Source of the DNA: Limnanthes douglasii subsp. nivea
Taxonomy: Eukaryota; Streptophyta; Magnoliopsida; Brassicales; Limnanthaceae
Direction: 5' to 3'
NCBI GenBank assembly: GCA_036936605.1
Contig: JAUPFV010000005.1
Span: 121,266,453-121,330,452, forward strand
DNA length: 64,000 bases
Positions 22,257 to 35,344 of this stretch are shown here, piece by piece (the first letter of the stretch is position 1; the number at the start of each line of letters is the position of its first letter). The notes under the pieces are model-generated. The model was not told where the DNA came from, searched no databases, and was given only the letters and a program-made list of their open reading frames with translations. The translations under genes and the position numbers were made by a program.

Positions 22257-25200
22257 GTATTATAAATTGGAATAAACGTGGCATTAAGGATAAAGCTTCA
22301 ATTCGTAGGCTCAAGTTTCTTGCTAATAAAAATAAAGCTAAGTTAATTGCTATTCAGGAACCTCTTGTAAATTCTAATAGTATTTGTAGTATTGCTGCTA
22401 AGCTTGGTTATGATAACTTTGCTTTTAATGTCACTAACAAAATTTGGATCTTTTGGCATTATGATATTTCTGTTGTTATTCTTAATGATATGAATCAATG
22501 TCTTAATATTAAAGTTAGTATGGTTAATGACAATCAGCAGGTTATGATTTCCATTGTTTATGGTAAATGCCAAAGAGTCAACAGAATTGATCTTTGGAAC
22601 TTTTTGAAAAATATTGCTAATACTGATTTAAGTTGGTTAATCTGTGGTGACTTCAATGCTGTTTCTTCTAGTGATGATCAAATGGGTTGTAGTTCATTTT
22701 GTATGAATAGCACTAATGACTTCAATGACATGATTAGTTGTTGTAATGTTGAGGATGCTGGTTATATTGGTTCCAAGTTTACTTGGTCCAATGGTTCTAA
22801 ATGGAAGAGATTGGATCGTGTGTTTACTAATAATAACTGAATCAATAAGTTTAACAATAGTAAAGTTTATCATCCTGCTAGAACGGGGTCTGACCATATG
22901 CCTATGATTATCTCCTTTACTAACAATGCTGTGAAAGGAAAATCTAGTTTTAAGTTTCAGGAAATGTGGTTCATGGAAGAGTCTTTTTTTCCTTTTGTTG
23001 AGGATAACTGGAAGTGTGAGCTGGTTGGTGAGCCTTTATTCATTATTTGGAACAAGCTTAAAATACTGAAGAAAGGATTAAAAACTTGGAATAGAGAGGT
23101 GGTAGGTAATATTTTCAGTAAAGTTCAAAGCTTGGAAGATATGGTTTTGCAAAGAGAGTGTCAACATCAGAATTGTCAATCTGCTGAGTCCAAGTTTGAG
23201 CTTGTTAAGGCTAATGCTTTGCTTATTAAAGCTCATAGAATGGAGGAGCTTTATTGGAAGCAGCAATGTTATAGTAACTGGTTGATTGAGGGAGACAAAA
23301 ATACTAGCTTCTATCATAGTTTTGTTAAAAGGAAAAGAAGAAGGAATAGTATAAAATGTATCAAGAGTGGAGATGTATGGCTTTCTGACTCTAATGAAAT
23401 TGGTATGTCTGTTGTTTCTTTCTTTCAAAATGCTCTTGCTGACACTCCTGATGAAGATGATAGTAGATTGAATGATGATCTATTTAACAATATTCCTAGT
23501 CTGGTTACATCTGACATCAACAGAAACATTCTTAAGCCAATGGATGAAAGTGAATTGAGAGATATTATCAAGTTGATGAATCCTTCTAGTGCCCCTGGTA
23601 TGGATGGCTTTAATATTAATTTCTTTAATCATTGTTGGCACATCATTAAAGTGGATATGATCAATGCAATGAATGATTTCTTAAATGGTAGGAGTATCTC
23701 AAAAAGTATTTTTTCTACTGGTGTTTGTTTGTTGCCTAAGGTTACTAATCCTATTGGCTGGAAAGACTATAGACCGATCAGTCTTTGTTCTGTACTTAAT
23801 AGAATCATGTCTAAGATCATTTTTTCTAGGTTGGCTTTGATTTTATCGAGTTTAATATCTCCTAATCAAGGGGGGTTTGTTCCTGGTAAGAATATTCATG
23901 AAAATATTCTGATTTGCAAAGAACTTATTTATGACTTGAATAGAAAGGTTAAGTATAATAATATTGTGATTCAGCTTGACATGACTAAAGCGATTGATAA
24001 GCTTAAGCATGACTTTATTTTCAAGGTTCTTGATAAGTTTGGTTTCTCCTCAAGGTTTATCTTATTACTCTTGAATTGTAAAGATACTACTATTGATAAA
24101 CTATGTAACTTTCTAGATAAGTATCAGCTTCTTTCTGGTCAGGTGGTGAACAAAGACAAAACTAAGGTCTTAATGGCTAAAGGTATTGAGGTTAATAAGA
24201 TTGATATTGTTGCTAATCTTTCTGGTTTTTCTTCAAGTAATTTGCCTACAGATTATCTTGGAGTTACAATCAACACTAATAATAGAATCGACAATTACAA
24301 TAAGCTTGTTTGTAAGGTCAGTAACAAGATTAAGGAATGTAATATTTCTAAGCTTTCATTTGCAGGAAGACTTACTCTTGTTAATTCTGTTCTTTCAAAA
24401 ATAACTCTCTACTAGATGCAGTCTAATGTTCTTCCTAAAGGTATCATTTATAAATTTGAAATCATTTTGAATAAATTCATTTGGGGTTCTATTCAATCTG
24501 ATAAGAAGGTGCACTAGTGCAAATGGAATAGTTTGTGTAAAACTTATAGTGAATGAGGTCTTAATGTTAGGAATATGGTGGATATTCAGACTGATATTTC
24601 CTTCAATCTTTGGGCTGCTTTTAGGAAGAATAATTCTTTTCTGGGCTAGCATTATGCATAGAATTTATTGTCTGAAGCATCATCCTTTACAAGTCAGTCA
24701 TTTGAAGACTGGTTCTTTGGTTTGGAAAAAAATAATAAGTGTTAGAGATAGAGCTGAAAGTTTTATTAAATGGAAAATTGGTAATGGTCTGGTTGATTTT
24801 TGGTTAGATAATTGGACTGATTCTGAGCCTTTTCTAACTTTTAATAGTAATGAAAACAATCTTTGGTTCACCCCTGAAAAGGTTAGATCTTACTGGTCTA
24901 ATAATTCTTGGGATTTATCTTCTGTTTATAGTCTTATCAATCCTACTATTATTGATTGCATAAACAGCTTACATATTGATGATAGTAAGTCTGATTTAAT
25001 GTTATGGAACCTTGCTAAGAATGAGAATTATAATCTTAAGGATACTTGGAAGGGTGTTAGAACTAGGTTTAGTACTGATTCTGTTTTTCAAAAAATTTGG
25101 AACACCTTAACTTCTAGTAAAAGCTCATTCATGCATTGGAAGATTCTTAAGAGCTATGTTTCTGTTAATTCTGTTCTTCAAAATAGAGGTGTTACCATGG

Positions 25201-26117
25201 CTTCTAAATGTCAGTTCTGTTATTGTTGTGAGTCTATTAATCATCTTTTTATCTCTTGTGATTTTTCCTGGTCAATATGGATCCATTATGCTGTTGTTTT
25301 TAGAATTTACATGACTAGGCAGATGAATATCAAGTATATTACCAAGTTATGGCAAGGTTCAAAGACTACTAAAACTCAGGTCAGAAGTATTTTTCCTTCT
25401 CTTATTTTACACAGTATATGGAAAGCTAGAAATCAACTTAAAAATAAAAGCATTAAAACATCCAGTGTTGCAACCATTAATCAAATTAACTCCATCATTT
25501 ATAATCTTGATAAAAATAAAGTTATTAACAAAGCTCATTGGTCTTCTTGTCCTAAGGATGCTGTCAGTTTTGGTTGTAGTAATCAGATGAAAGTTGCTAA
25601 TAGACCTGTGTATATCAAGTGGGTTTTGCCTCCTTCTGGTAGGCTAAAAATGAACTTGGATGCTTCTTATTTAAGGAATGGTGAGGCTAGTGGTTCTGTT
25701 ATTATTCGTGATAGTAATGGTAACCTGATTAAAGGTCAAAGTTATCTTTATGGTAAGACTACTCCGTTATTTGTTGAGATTCAGGCTATCCTGGATGGTT
25801 TACTGATTTGTAAAGTGAATAACTGGTATTTAGTTGACATAGAATCTGATTCTCTAACTGCTATTAATTGGATTATCAACAAGACTGGTGATTTAGTTTC
25901 GTTTATTAGTCCTATTATTCATTGCATTCGTAAGTTTATCCATGGCAGCATGACTATTGCTCATGTATTCAGGGAGCAAAATCATGCTGCTGATTGGCTT
26001 GCTCAGTATACTCTTAAGCAAAAATCCGTTTGTAACATCTTTCCTAGTTCTATTCCAAATAAGCTGAAAACTATTATGATTTTGGAGGCTCTAGGTCTAG
26101 GCTATATAACTTCTTGA
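22250..26117 (+). pseudogene. L1 ORF2, copy B
   Basis: Matches copy A nearly residue for residue, including the TGA after the endonuclease (near 22840), the RT deletion that removes FADD (near 24060-24080), the TAG at 24413-24415 and the later frameshift. The endonuclease motif reads ICGDFNA here, IYGDFNA in copy A. In RNase H, Glu-Ile is preceded by Val here and Ala in copy A. Confidence 0.92.
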
Positions 26118-26870
26118 TAAATTACCTGTTTAATCTTTGCATATTTGAAAGTTGAACTGATTTGAGTCTTTTCTTTTTGGCTGTTGGTGATGCTTTGATT
26201 TGCTTGTTCGTGGATGGTCGCTTCTCTTAATGTGTTGGATTGTTCTAAGGCACTATGATATTACTTCTTTGTCGTTGAATTGGAGAAGGTTGCTTGCTAT
26301 CTTGATGTTTTGAAGTGGAAATGATTGCTTGCTTGCTGATGGTGAGGCTGTTCGTATGGATGCTGTTATATCCTTGAAGAGATGCTTTGTGTTGATTGAA
26401 GTTTCTCTTAGGCTTTTGAGTTTGCTTCTAAGGCTTTATGTTAAGTGGGTTTCTGCCTGAAGATGTTTTTAAGGCTGATTGGTTCGATGTTGAGATGACT
26501 TGAAGATGGTGAAAAATATTTTGCTTCTTCATAGATTAGGGTTTAATTTTTGTTCTATTTCAATTTGGGCTTTAAGGTTTAATGTTTGTTTAACGCCTCT
26601 TGGTTTTCAAATTTGAATTCCCGCTCTTGTAAATAAGTTTTTATTATAATAAATATTTCATTTAAAAAAAAACATCAATTTATATAACTACGCAATAGAT
26701 AGCTATTCGCAATTTAAAATCCATTTTATACCGTGAATAAGAAAGAGATACGTACTTTAATGCAGCGATTACACGTGAAAAGCAAGAAATCCATTTGCTT
26801 ACAATCTTCGACCAAACAATGTTTACCCCAATCTCCTTTCTTTTCTTCAAAAACACATGAAATTATCATA

Positions 26871-28086
26871 ATTGTAATATAGGTTCGGACAGAATAGGAA
26901 GAGATATTGGTGACCGATCCTTTATTAAATAAAAAAAGAAAAATAAAAATTAGATCTAGAAAAAGAAAACGTTAGTTGCGATAATTGTTTAAATAAAAAA
27001 GAATTTATATCGAGCCCAAATGATTTTCCCTCTCAATAATCAATAAATAATGAGAAAAAGAAAAAGAAAAATTAGATCTAGAAAAAGAAAACGTTAGTTG
27101 CCATAATTTTTTAAATAAAAAAGGAATTTATATCGAGCCCAAATGATTTTCCCTCTCAATAATCAATAAATAATGAGAAAAAGAAAAAGAAAAATTAGAT
27201 CTAGAAAAAGAAAATGCGATAATTGTTTAAATAAAAAAGGAATTTATATCAAGCCCAAATGATTTTCCCTCTCAATAATCAATAAATAATGAGAAAAAAA
27301 TAGATCTAGAAAAAGAAAATGTGTTTAAATAAAAAAGGAATTTATATCGAGCCCAAATGATTTTCCCTCTCAATAATCAATAAATAATTAGAAAAAAAAT
27401 TAGATCTAGAAAAAGAAAACGTTACTTGCGATAATTGTTTAAATAAAAATGGAATTTATATCGAGCCCAAATGATTTTCCCTCTCAATAATCAATAAATA
27501 ATGAAAAAAAGAAAAAGAAAAATTAGATCTAAAAAAAGAAAACGTTAGTTGCGATAATTGTTTAAATAAAAAAGAATTAATATCGCGTCCAAATGATTTT
27601 CCCTTAGATCTAGAAAAAGAAAACGTTAGTTTAAATAAAAAACAATTAATATCGCGCCCAAATAATTTTCTGTCTCAATAATCAATAAAAAAATAATAAT
27701 AATATCGATTACCCTCATATTATACATTCTACCTTCTAATTCTAATGTTAATGTTAGATAAAACTAATTTATAATTTATAAATTATTATATTAATTATTT
27801 AATTTAAGTTTTATTATAACAAAAATAAAAACAACAACAGCAAAAACATTAATATTATATTACTGTTTTTAATTAATGTAATTAAAAGATATAGAATGAT
27901 ATTACCAAATAAATATTTTTAAAATTTTAAAATATAATACAATATCAAATGTTGTTAAAAAGTTTTAAGTAAATAAAAGTTTTTAAAATTAGTTTGTTTT
28001 CTTAAAATTAGATATTTTAAAATTTTAATTTTTAATTTTTCCACAAATTAATTTTTTCAAATCCTTTTTTATTTAAAAAATTGAAG
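26871..28086. repeat. AT-rich DNA with a tandem array of units up to 123 bp
   Basis: About seven units between 26940 and 27690, anchored by AGATCTAGAAAAAGAAAA at 26952, 27074, 27197, 27302, 27402, 27525 (one change) and 27606. Spacings are 122, 123, 105, 100, 123 and 81 bp, so later units carry internal deletions. Each full unit also has CGTTAGTTGCGATAATTG and AAATGATTTTCCCTCTC. The rest, to 28086, is AT-rich with no ORF. Confidence 0.88.
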
Positions 28087-28095
28087 TTTTTTTAA

Positions 28096-28150
28096 GAGAA
28101 AAGTACCCATAAATACCTTCTCAACTATCAAATACCAACATGGTACCCGT
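28096..28150 (+). repeat. MULE terminal inverted repeat, left
   Basis: Aligns with the reverse complement of 32546-32598, sharing the order GAAA, TACCTT, AAC, GTACCC with few gaps. Confidence 0.72.
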
Positions 28151-28239
28151 TTTTTGAATAGTTTCATAAACTACCTAGAGTCAAAATATGGACAATTATA
28201 CCCTCTAGGGTATAAAAGGGGTTGTTTTTGTTGAAACCC

Positions 28240-29400
28240 ACAATTTTATACATTCTAATCTGACTTTTGGGTTCCAATTCCCCCAATTTCAACTTTCTAA
28301 ATTTGAGGAGAGAGAAAACCAAAAAGCGAAGCCGCTTTAACAGGAGACGACGTCGAACCGTCCAACCCACTGCCGTATCAATCGCCGGCCACCTAACTGA
28401 CTGCCACCGAACCGACTGCCGTATCAATCGCCGGCCACCGAGACCAACGTCGAACCTTTTCTTCTTCTTCACGAAAGAAACGACTGTCATTGCAAACCCC
28501 GGCCACTGATAGCGACGTCGAACCTTCTGAAAATCTTCACCACCGTACCGACTGTAATTTCAAACGCCGGCAACAGATACCGACGCCGATTGCCAGAATT
28601 CAGCCAAACGTAGCGTCGTGAGCGTCCGTCAAAGTCTGTAAGGTTAGTTATGGGTCTTCTTCTTCCTTGTCTCTGCGTTTTCATGCGTAACTAACATTTT
28701 TCCGGTTAGGTTAGATTTCTACGCCGTCGCCGGAGTTATGAACGTCGATAGAGTTAGTTTTTTGTAGGACTAGTTTTTTGTAGGACGTTGTTGTCCAACT
28801 TTTGTAGAGACTGTATAGTGTCGAACAGGTACGTTATTTTCTCCGTCGAACATGTACTGAACACTGGCTGTCTGTGAGCATTATGCTCCGACATCGATCA
28901 AGAGGTAAAGAAGGAAGCCGTCGTCGAGCCACCAGCGTCGTTACTGTCGAAGAGGTATGTTTGACGTAATTTTTGTTTTTGTCGAACGTTTCAATGTGGC
29001 TCTGTGTGTTTAACAGTCGATTGTATTAACATCGCCGGAGTAGTCACTGTATTTGAGTACTGTATTGGACAGTTCTCTGTTCTCCGGTGACGTTTTTTCG
29101 TTTCGTCTACAGTTGTACGTTAGTGTTATACTTCAATCCTATAAACTAATATGAGCTAGATCTACTTTTTTGAAAATGATGAACAAAACTTAGCAGTTTA
29201 AGTAACTTTGAGACCAAAAGAAACATAGATCTATAATTAAGATTTATAGATCTGGCTCGCATTTATGTTTGATATGCTTTAAAATTGAAGTAGATTATGT
29301 TACTGTATCGTCTTGTGTTGTTGATGGACCGGGAGAAGGAAACCGTCGTCGAGCCACCAGCGCTGTTACTGTCGAAGAGGTACGTTTGAACACATAATCA
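28240..29400. other. GC-richer internal part of the MULE
   Basis: Higher GC than the surroundings, with short direct repeats (a roughly 26-bp block ending CGCCGGCCAC near 28385 and 28435; a block of about 50 bp with CGTCGTCGAGCCACCAGCG at 28920 and 29345). An 80-codon frame at 28267-28509 is Arg/Thr-rich and matches nothing I know. It could be captured host sequence of unknown origin. Confidence 0.4.
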
Positions 29401-29534
29401 ACCTTCTATATGGTTCTGAAAACATTGTTATATTACTAGTTTTTGTGGCAAAGTTTTTTTAGTGTCACTAGCAATCTCATATCTATGTATCTAGAAATGT
29501 GATATTAGAATTACAGTCAAACAGTTATTTCACT

Positions 29535-30445
29535 GTATCTAGCAATGTCTCATGCTGTATCTAGCAATGTCTCATGCTGTATCTAGCAATGTTTCATGCT
29601 GTATCTAGCAGTGTATACAAGGCATAAATCACAATTGACAAATAATAAAGTGTCTAGCAATCAGATATGCACTAAAATCGCAATGTAGGTTCACTAAAAT
29701 CGCAATGTAGGTTCACTAAAATCGCAAGGTATGCATTGTGAGACTGTAATTTGTCTTGGTTGTTTGTAGATCATATCTAGCAGGGTGTTCCTTCTTGTCT
29801 AGCAAGGTGTTCCTTCGTATCTAGCAAGGTGTTCCTTCGTATCTAGCAAGGTGTTCCTTCATATCTATCATTTCCATCGTGAGAGAACAAGAGCTCTAAA
29901 AGTCGGTCTTATCTGCGGCGGTCCTTCTGCTGAGCTCCAGTTTTGATTATGACAAGCGGCTTGTTGTTTTTTTAAACATTAGATTAGTGTTGCTTATTCC
30001 TAGTTACCGAGTATTGTAATTGAAAGATTTGGTTCAGCGGGAAATGAACGCTTTACTAAATTTAACGTCAGTCTGTCGAATATTTTGATGTAGTAACAAA
30101 CGATGCATCGACTAAAATATGATTATAATGTGTATGCGTATCAGTTCTTAAGTGTGATCTGCATCTTATTTTCAGTTATACTCAAATACTCCTGCAGATT
30201 TTGATTTTAAACGGATTACAATGTTCTTGTCAGAGATTTAAAAAGCTTGTTATGAGTTTTGATACTTTTGGGTTTTTTTGCAGTTTTCAGCAGTTCTTTG
30301 TGTTTTAAAACACAATAGTCTGATAGATAATGCGTTTTCAGCAGGGTGTTCCTTCTTGTCTAGCAATGTGTTCCTTCTTGTCTAGCAATGTGTTCCTTCT
30401 TATCTAGCAAGGTGTCCCTTCTTATCTAGCAAGGTGTTCCTCATG
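29535..30445. repeat. Clusters of short tandem repeats with TCTAGCAA core
   Basis: Three clusters inside the MULE: 29535-29620 (units of about 22 bp, TGTATCTAGCAATGTCTCA), 29765-29870 (units of about 22 bp, TCTAGCAAGGTGTTCCTTCG) and 30340-30445 (TCTAGCAATGTGTTCCTTCT). A separate unit, ACTAAAATCGCAATGTAGGTTC, repeats two to three times at 29670-29725. All share a TCTAGCAA or CGCAATG core. Confidence 0.8.
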
Positions 30446-31548
30446 AGAGCGTTTAGTTTATAGTACAAACATGAGAACCATTAACTACATGGAGTATATG
30501 CACCAAATGCATTGTCTACAGCCCCTGCCCAGATACCTTAAGATTTCTAAAAACTGTAAACTTTTTGTATATAGGGCATGTTTGTTTTCTTAATCTCTGT
30601 AGGAGTCTGATTCTGTTCAATTCTTTTGGATCTCCTCAAACTCGCTCATAAAAACTTAGAAGAAGATATCAAATCCAAGCAAAGGTAGAAATAGAAAACA
30701 AAACACAAGATGAATGAAACACAAGATGAATTGTCTATTACAACTTCTTCAAACACACATTACAGATAATATATATTTATATATGTTTCTGAAACACATC
30801 GATGCAACTCGAAGCTACAGAAGCTTCCATCTTCTGTTTTCGTGCAAAAATAACAATAATGTTCTGTCATTAATTGAATATATAGCAACAAAGGTTGCAT
30901 ATGAAGAGATGCCACAATAGAACAAATCATTTATAAAGCTAAAAGGAAATATAGAAACCAAGGAAACCAAAAAGGGCTGAACAAGCAAGCATTGCAGTTC
31001 AGTTGTGCAACATTAAAGCTCGAAATTCTAGCTCGGAAGCATAATGCAAGAAAGAAGGGAGCATCATGCACCTACTCTTCTTGTATTGTGTAGTATTTTA
31101 AAACCAAAAGAGTAAAGAACCAAAAGAGTAAGGAAGGTATCATACTTGTGATTAGTTAACTAGCATTGTCTTTATGCATATCTATCAGACTCATTTTAAT
31201 TTCTATAAGTCACATCTATCAAAACAATATGCAGAACAATCGCAATGTCTGTGAGTGCAAACTACCAGACTCCAATTAGTAAAAACGCAATGTATTTGTT
31301 CATATCTATCAGACGCCAACTGAATAATCAACAACAAGCACATTACATAGTGATAGTGATAACACTATCAGCCATTTCCAACTAAACAGATTCACCAATT
31401 AGTGAGCATCACTATCACATACATACGTGAATTCTAAACTGACCAACTGGACAAACGAAGCGATAGTGATAATTAACAAAAAGGAACTGAAATTGAGTAC
31501 CTTAGGAGCAACAACAGTAGCCGCTTTGACTACCAAACCAGGAGAGGG

Positions 31549-32382
<834 letters not shown>

Positions 32383-32545
32383 TCAAAATTCAAAAATAGA
32401 ATGGGGGTTGTAACAAAAAACCCTAATTTTTACAAATCAACCTTATATACTAGGTTGAGGGTAATCTTGGTATTAAAAAAAGAAAAGGTATTAGAAGTGG
32501 ATATGTTTAATGAGATGGGTATTAAGTGAGCATTAGCCCATTTTT

Positions 32546-32598
32546 GGGTACTAGGTTGTAATAGGTTTGGTTAAAAGGTACTTAGTGTGTCATTTCCC
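32546..32598 (-). repeat. MULE terminal inverted repeat, right
   Basis: Reads inward GGGAAATGACACACTAAGTA, a sequence style common at plant MULE ends, and pairs with 28096-28150. Confidence 0.72.
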
Positions 32599-32607
32599 TT
32601 TTTTTAA

Positions 32608-33970
32608 CTACGTTATTTTATAAATAAATTTATTTTAGACAAATAAATTTTGTTTTTTTGAAAGAATACATTAAATATATTATCCAAATATGATTTGTTT
32701 CGGACTTATCTCATTTTTTGAATTAAAAAATTAACTTCAAAGAAAGAAAACTAATTAATAAACCTTCCAACCTTTTGACTTAAAAACTGATTTTAGATAA
32801 ATTTGTTTGAAAATTGAAAATTGAATTTATTTTCTAAAATATTCAAATTAAGAAAAAATTGATTTTTAAACCGAAATTGAAAAATGATTTAAAATCTGTT
32901 TTTTATTATAAAATTTAAAAACAACATTTTTCTTAAAACAGATATTTTATATATTTAAAAAACCATTATTTTTCGAGTTGTATCTAAAAATGAAAAAAAT
33001 GAAAAAAATGAAAAGTGAATGACTTTTCCAATATAAAATCGGCAAAACTTTAATTAACCGCTTAAAACTATTTTAATTAAAGATAATAATAGGTGAAGCT
33101 ATATATAAGTGTGATTTAGGTATATTCAATTTTGAGTTTACCTAAATGGTATAAGTTAACCCCTTTTTATAGGTATATAAGTTCTTTATACTAACCTTCA
33201 TCAATCTAATTTTTTTTTATCTTACACTCTCTAACTTCTCTCTAAAACTTCCAAGTTCCCTCTAATTTATCCGGCAAACTAAAATATGGAAACTTAGTGT
33301 TAGTATCAAAATTAGGGTTATGGTTGAATTAGGTAAAAAAAATCATAATTTTAGGGTGTTTGGAGGCCATTTTCCAGCCGGAATTCGGCCGGAAAATGGA
33401 CGATAGCGAAAGCTGAGGCACCATAGGTACAGGGGGCGTACCGGCTGGTATAGGGAAAATGGTCTTTAAAGACCATAAAATTATGGTTTTTTTAATAATT
33501 AAATCCTTATTATTTTAAAAAAAACTTTAAAAAAACAAGTTTTTTACTTTAATTTCGGTCGATTCATGTTTGATTTTGTCTTTTTATTAGAAGAAATTTA
33601 AAAAAAATTGAAAAGAGTTTGAATGTTATTGAATTAACTTTGAATGTTCAAAAACAATTCGAAGAACTTCACAAAATTGTAGTAGTATAAAGTTTGATCA
33701 AGTAAGGAGTTGAAAAAAACTAAAAAATTATGAGCCTTTATTCAAATAAGAAATGTAAGATATAAGGTAGAATAGCACTTTGGTGGGTTCAAATAGAACT
33801 CCTCTGATTCAAATTTGCTTTTGGCTCTTGCGATTCCAATTCCTATATCTAAAGAGTATCCAGCGCGTAAATACAGCTACCCTCTCTTTTCTTTTTCATC
33901 TCTCTGTTTGTCGACGACCATAAAATAGGGTTAGGGTTTTACTAGCAGAGTTACATACAGAGCACATACC
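32608..33970. other. Intergenic, AT-rich, upstream of the SSXT gene
   Basis: No convincing ORF. A hairpin-capable sequence at 33369-33401 (CCATTTTCCAGCCGG and its near complement around GAATTC) sits in a short GC-rich island. The CT-rich stretch at 33880-33900 and the sequence to 33970 are probably the 5' UTR and core promoter of the next gene. Confidence 0.5.
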
Positions 33971-35344
33971 ATGAATTCTTCAAAGAGCATGTCTACCGAG
34001 CAAATTCAGAAGGTACTAGTAGATGCTTTTGCACGAAAGGAGACGGATGAATACTTGATTTTTCTTATCACTCCACTTGTCTCCCTCCTCTGTTATCGAT
34101 TGAGTCTCTCTCTCTCTTAGATTACATTATAGTTGAAGGAACCTGTCAGTGATCGATGAAGTTATCGATGTTGTATAGATCGAGTAGTATCTCTTTCACT
34201 ATTTGTTTATCTTACCTTTTGCAGAAAATCTTTATACTTTATTCTCATCTTTATACTTTTTAGGTTTTATGATAACTGAAATCCGCTGGATTATAATGCG
34301 ATAGCTTTGAAAAAGTGTTGAAAAGTTTCTGCGTAGGTTTCATATATCGTCGAGATTCATGCACATTTGGGACTGCTTGGTTTTTCTGACTTCTCCCTGG
34401 AAATCTTACTAGATTTCTTACGAAGTAAATGAATCTTTCTTTGATACTGTTTACAAATGTGTTTGCAGTATCTGGTGGAGAATCAAAAGTTGATTATGGC
34501 CATTCTTCAATGTCAAAACTCGGGAAAGCATGCTGATTCTGCTGCGTGAGTTGTGTGATCTTTATTAACGAATAGTGTTTTCTGTTTTGCAACGAATTAT
34601 ACACTGTTCTAATTTCTTAGATTTTGTTGTAAGCTGGTATGCATTACATCAATCTAGAGTTAGCATTACAGTAGCACGATTTTATGAAATTTTAGCATTA
34701 GTAATTTATTTTTTGCATAGTTTTTGTTTAACCACATTAGAATCAGTTTTGAGTATATGTTATGATTTTTAATGAGCACTCTCGCTATGCCTTATTTTGC
34801 TCTTGTATTTTGAATGGGTTGTGTTAGTTAGCTCTTTCACTGATTTATTATTGGACTTTAAAATGATTAGGTTCGAAGTACAGCTACAGCGCAATCTAAC
34901 ACTTCTTGCTAGCCTTGCAGACGAACAGCAAAATGCAGAAATGCAGGTGAGTTTCCCACTCATCATGACTTGAACATTTGTCAAAGTGACATTATAGGCC
35001 TTAGCCTATATAATATACATCAGACGAAATATACTAATCGAAATGCTTCTTTTGTATTACCTTTGATTGTGGGAGAAATGTAGCAGACGGTTCATCAGTC
35101 TGGTTCAAAGCAAGAGAAACAATTGTCCCAGCAACCTAAAATCATGTCTGAACAGCAATTCGTTTCTGAACGCTCATCCTTAACTTTCGAGATGGATGAT
35201 CATCAGCAGAATCAGTCATCTCTTTTCCAACAGCAGCAAATCATGCAAGGAAAGGTGGATATGAGGGTTAGTTCTCCCAGTAAATTTCAAAGTCCACATT
35301 CTGGATCTGCAGGCAATTTTAAGCATATGCAAAGAAGCAAGTAA
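33971..35344 (+). CDS. SSXT-domain protein, GRF-interacting factor (GIF/AN3) type
   Basis: Four exons: 33971-34012, 34469-34545, 34871-34946 and 35084-35344, all introns GT-AG and phases consistent, giving 151 residues. Residues 9-60 form the SSXT/SNH domain (QIQKYLVENQKLIMAILQCQ, then LQRNLTLLASLADEQQ). The rest is Gln/Ser-rich. The family, known from Arabidopsis AN3/GIF, acts in the nucleus as a coactivator: the domain binds growth-regulating factors (GRFs) and recruits SWI/SNF remodelers to promote organ growth. The protein is shorter than AN3 (about 210) and lacks the extended N-terminus, so it could be a GIF2/3-like or divergent member. The start is the first ATG in the exon; a second at codon 7 is possible. 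Exon 4 has a NAGNAG acceptor. This is the only intact host gene in the window. Confidence 0.88.
35079..35088 (+). promoter_or_regulatory. NAGNAG tandem splice acceptor of exon 4
   Basis: The intron ends TAGCAG (35081-35086). Either AG can be used in frame, so isoforms with or without one Gln directly after the SSXT region are expected. Confidence 0.75.

Larger units (their letters stand above)
20631..26670 (+). mobile_element. Full-length but dead L1 LINE with RNase H (copy B)
   Basis: Duplicate of 9243-15283, bounded by the same 17-bp target repeats (20614-20630 and 26671-26687). It shares the ORF2 deletion and stops. It is therefore a copy made by DNA duplication, not a second insertion. 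Confidence 0.95.
17805..26870. repeat. 9-kb segmental duplication, copy B
   Basis: Second copy of 6465-15483. In this copy the left-end L1 fragment continues leftward without a break into a longer L1 (15484-18140), so copy B keeps the older left junction and copy A holds only part of that L1. The ORFs inside the duplicated L1 differ at only a few residues, so the duplication is recent. Confidence 0.95.

Noticed and set aside
20631..26670. A second independent L1 insertion
   Set aside because: The target duplications, internal deletion and stops are the same as in the first copy, so it is a DNA duplicate.
26940..27690. Regularly spaced repeats that might recall a CRISPR array
   Set aside because: The whole unit, including the parts between anchors, is repeated, spacing varies from 81 to 123 bp, and the DNA is from a plant. 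It is a minisatellite.
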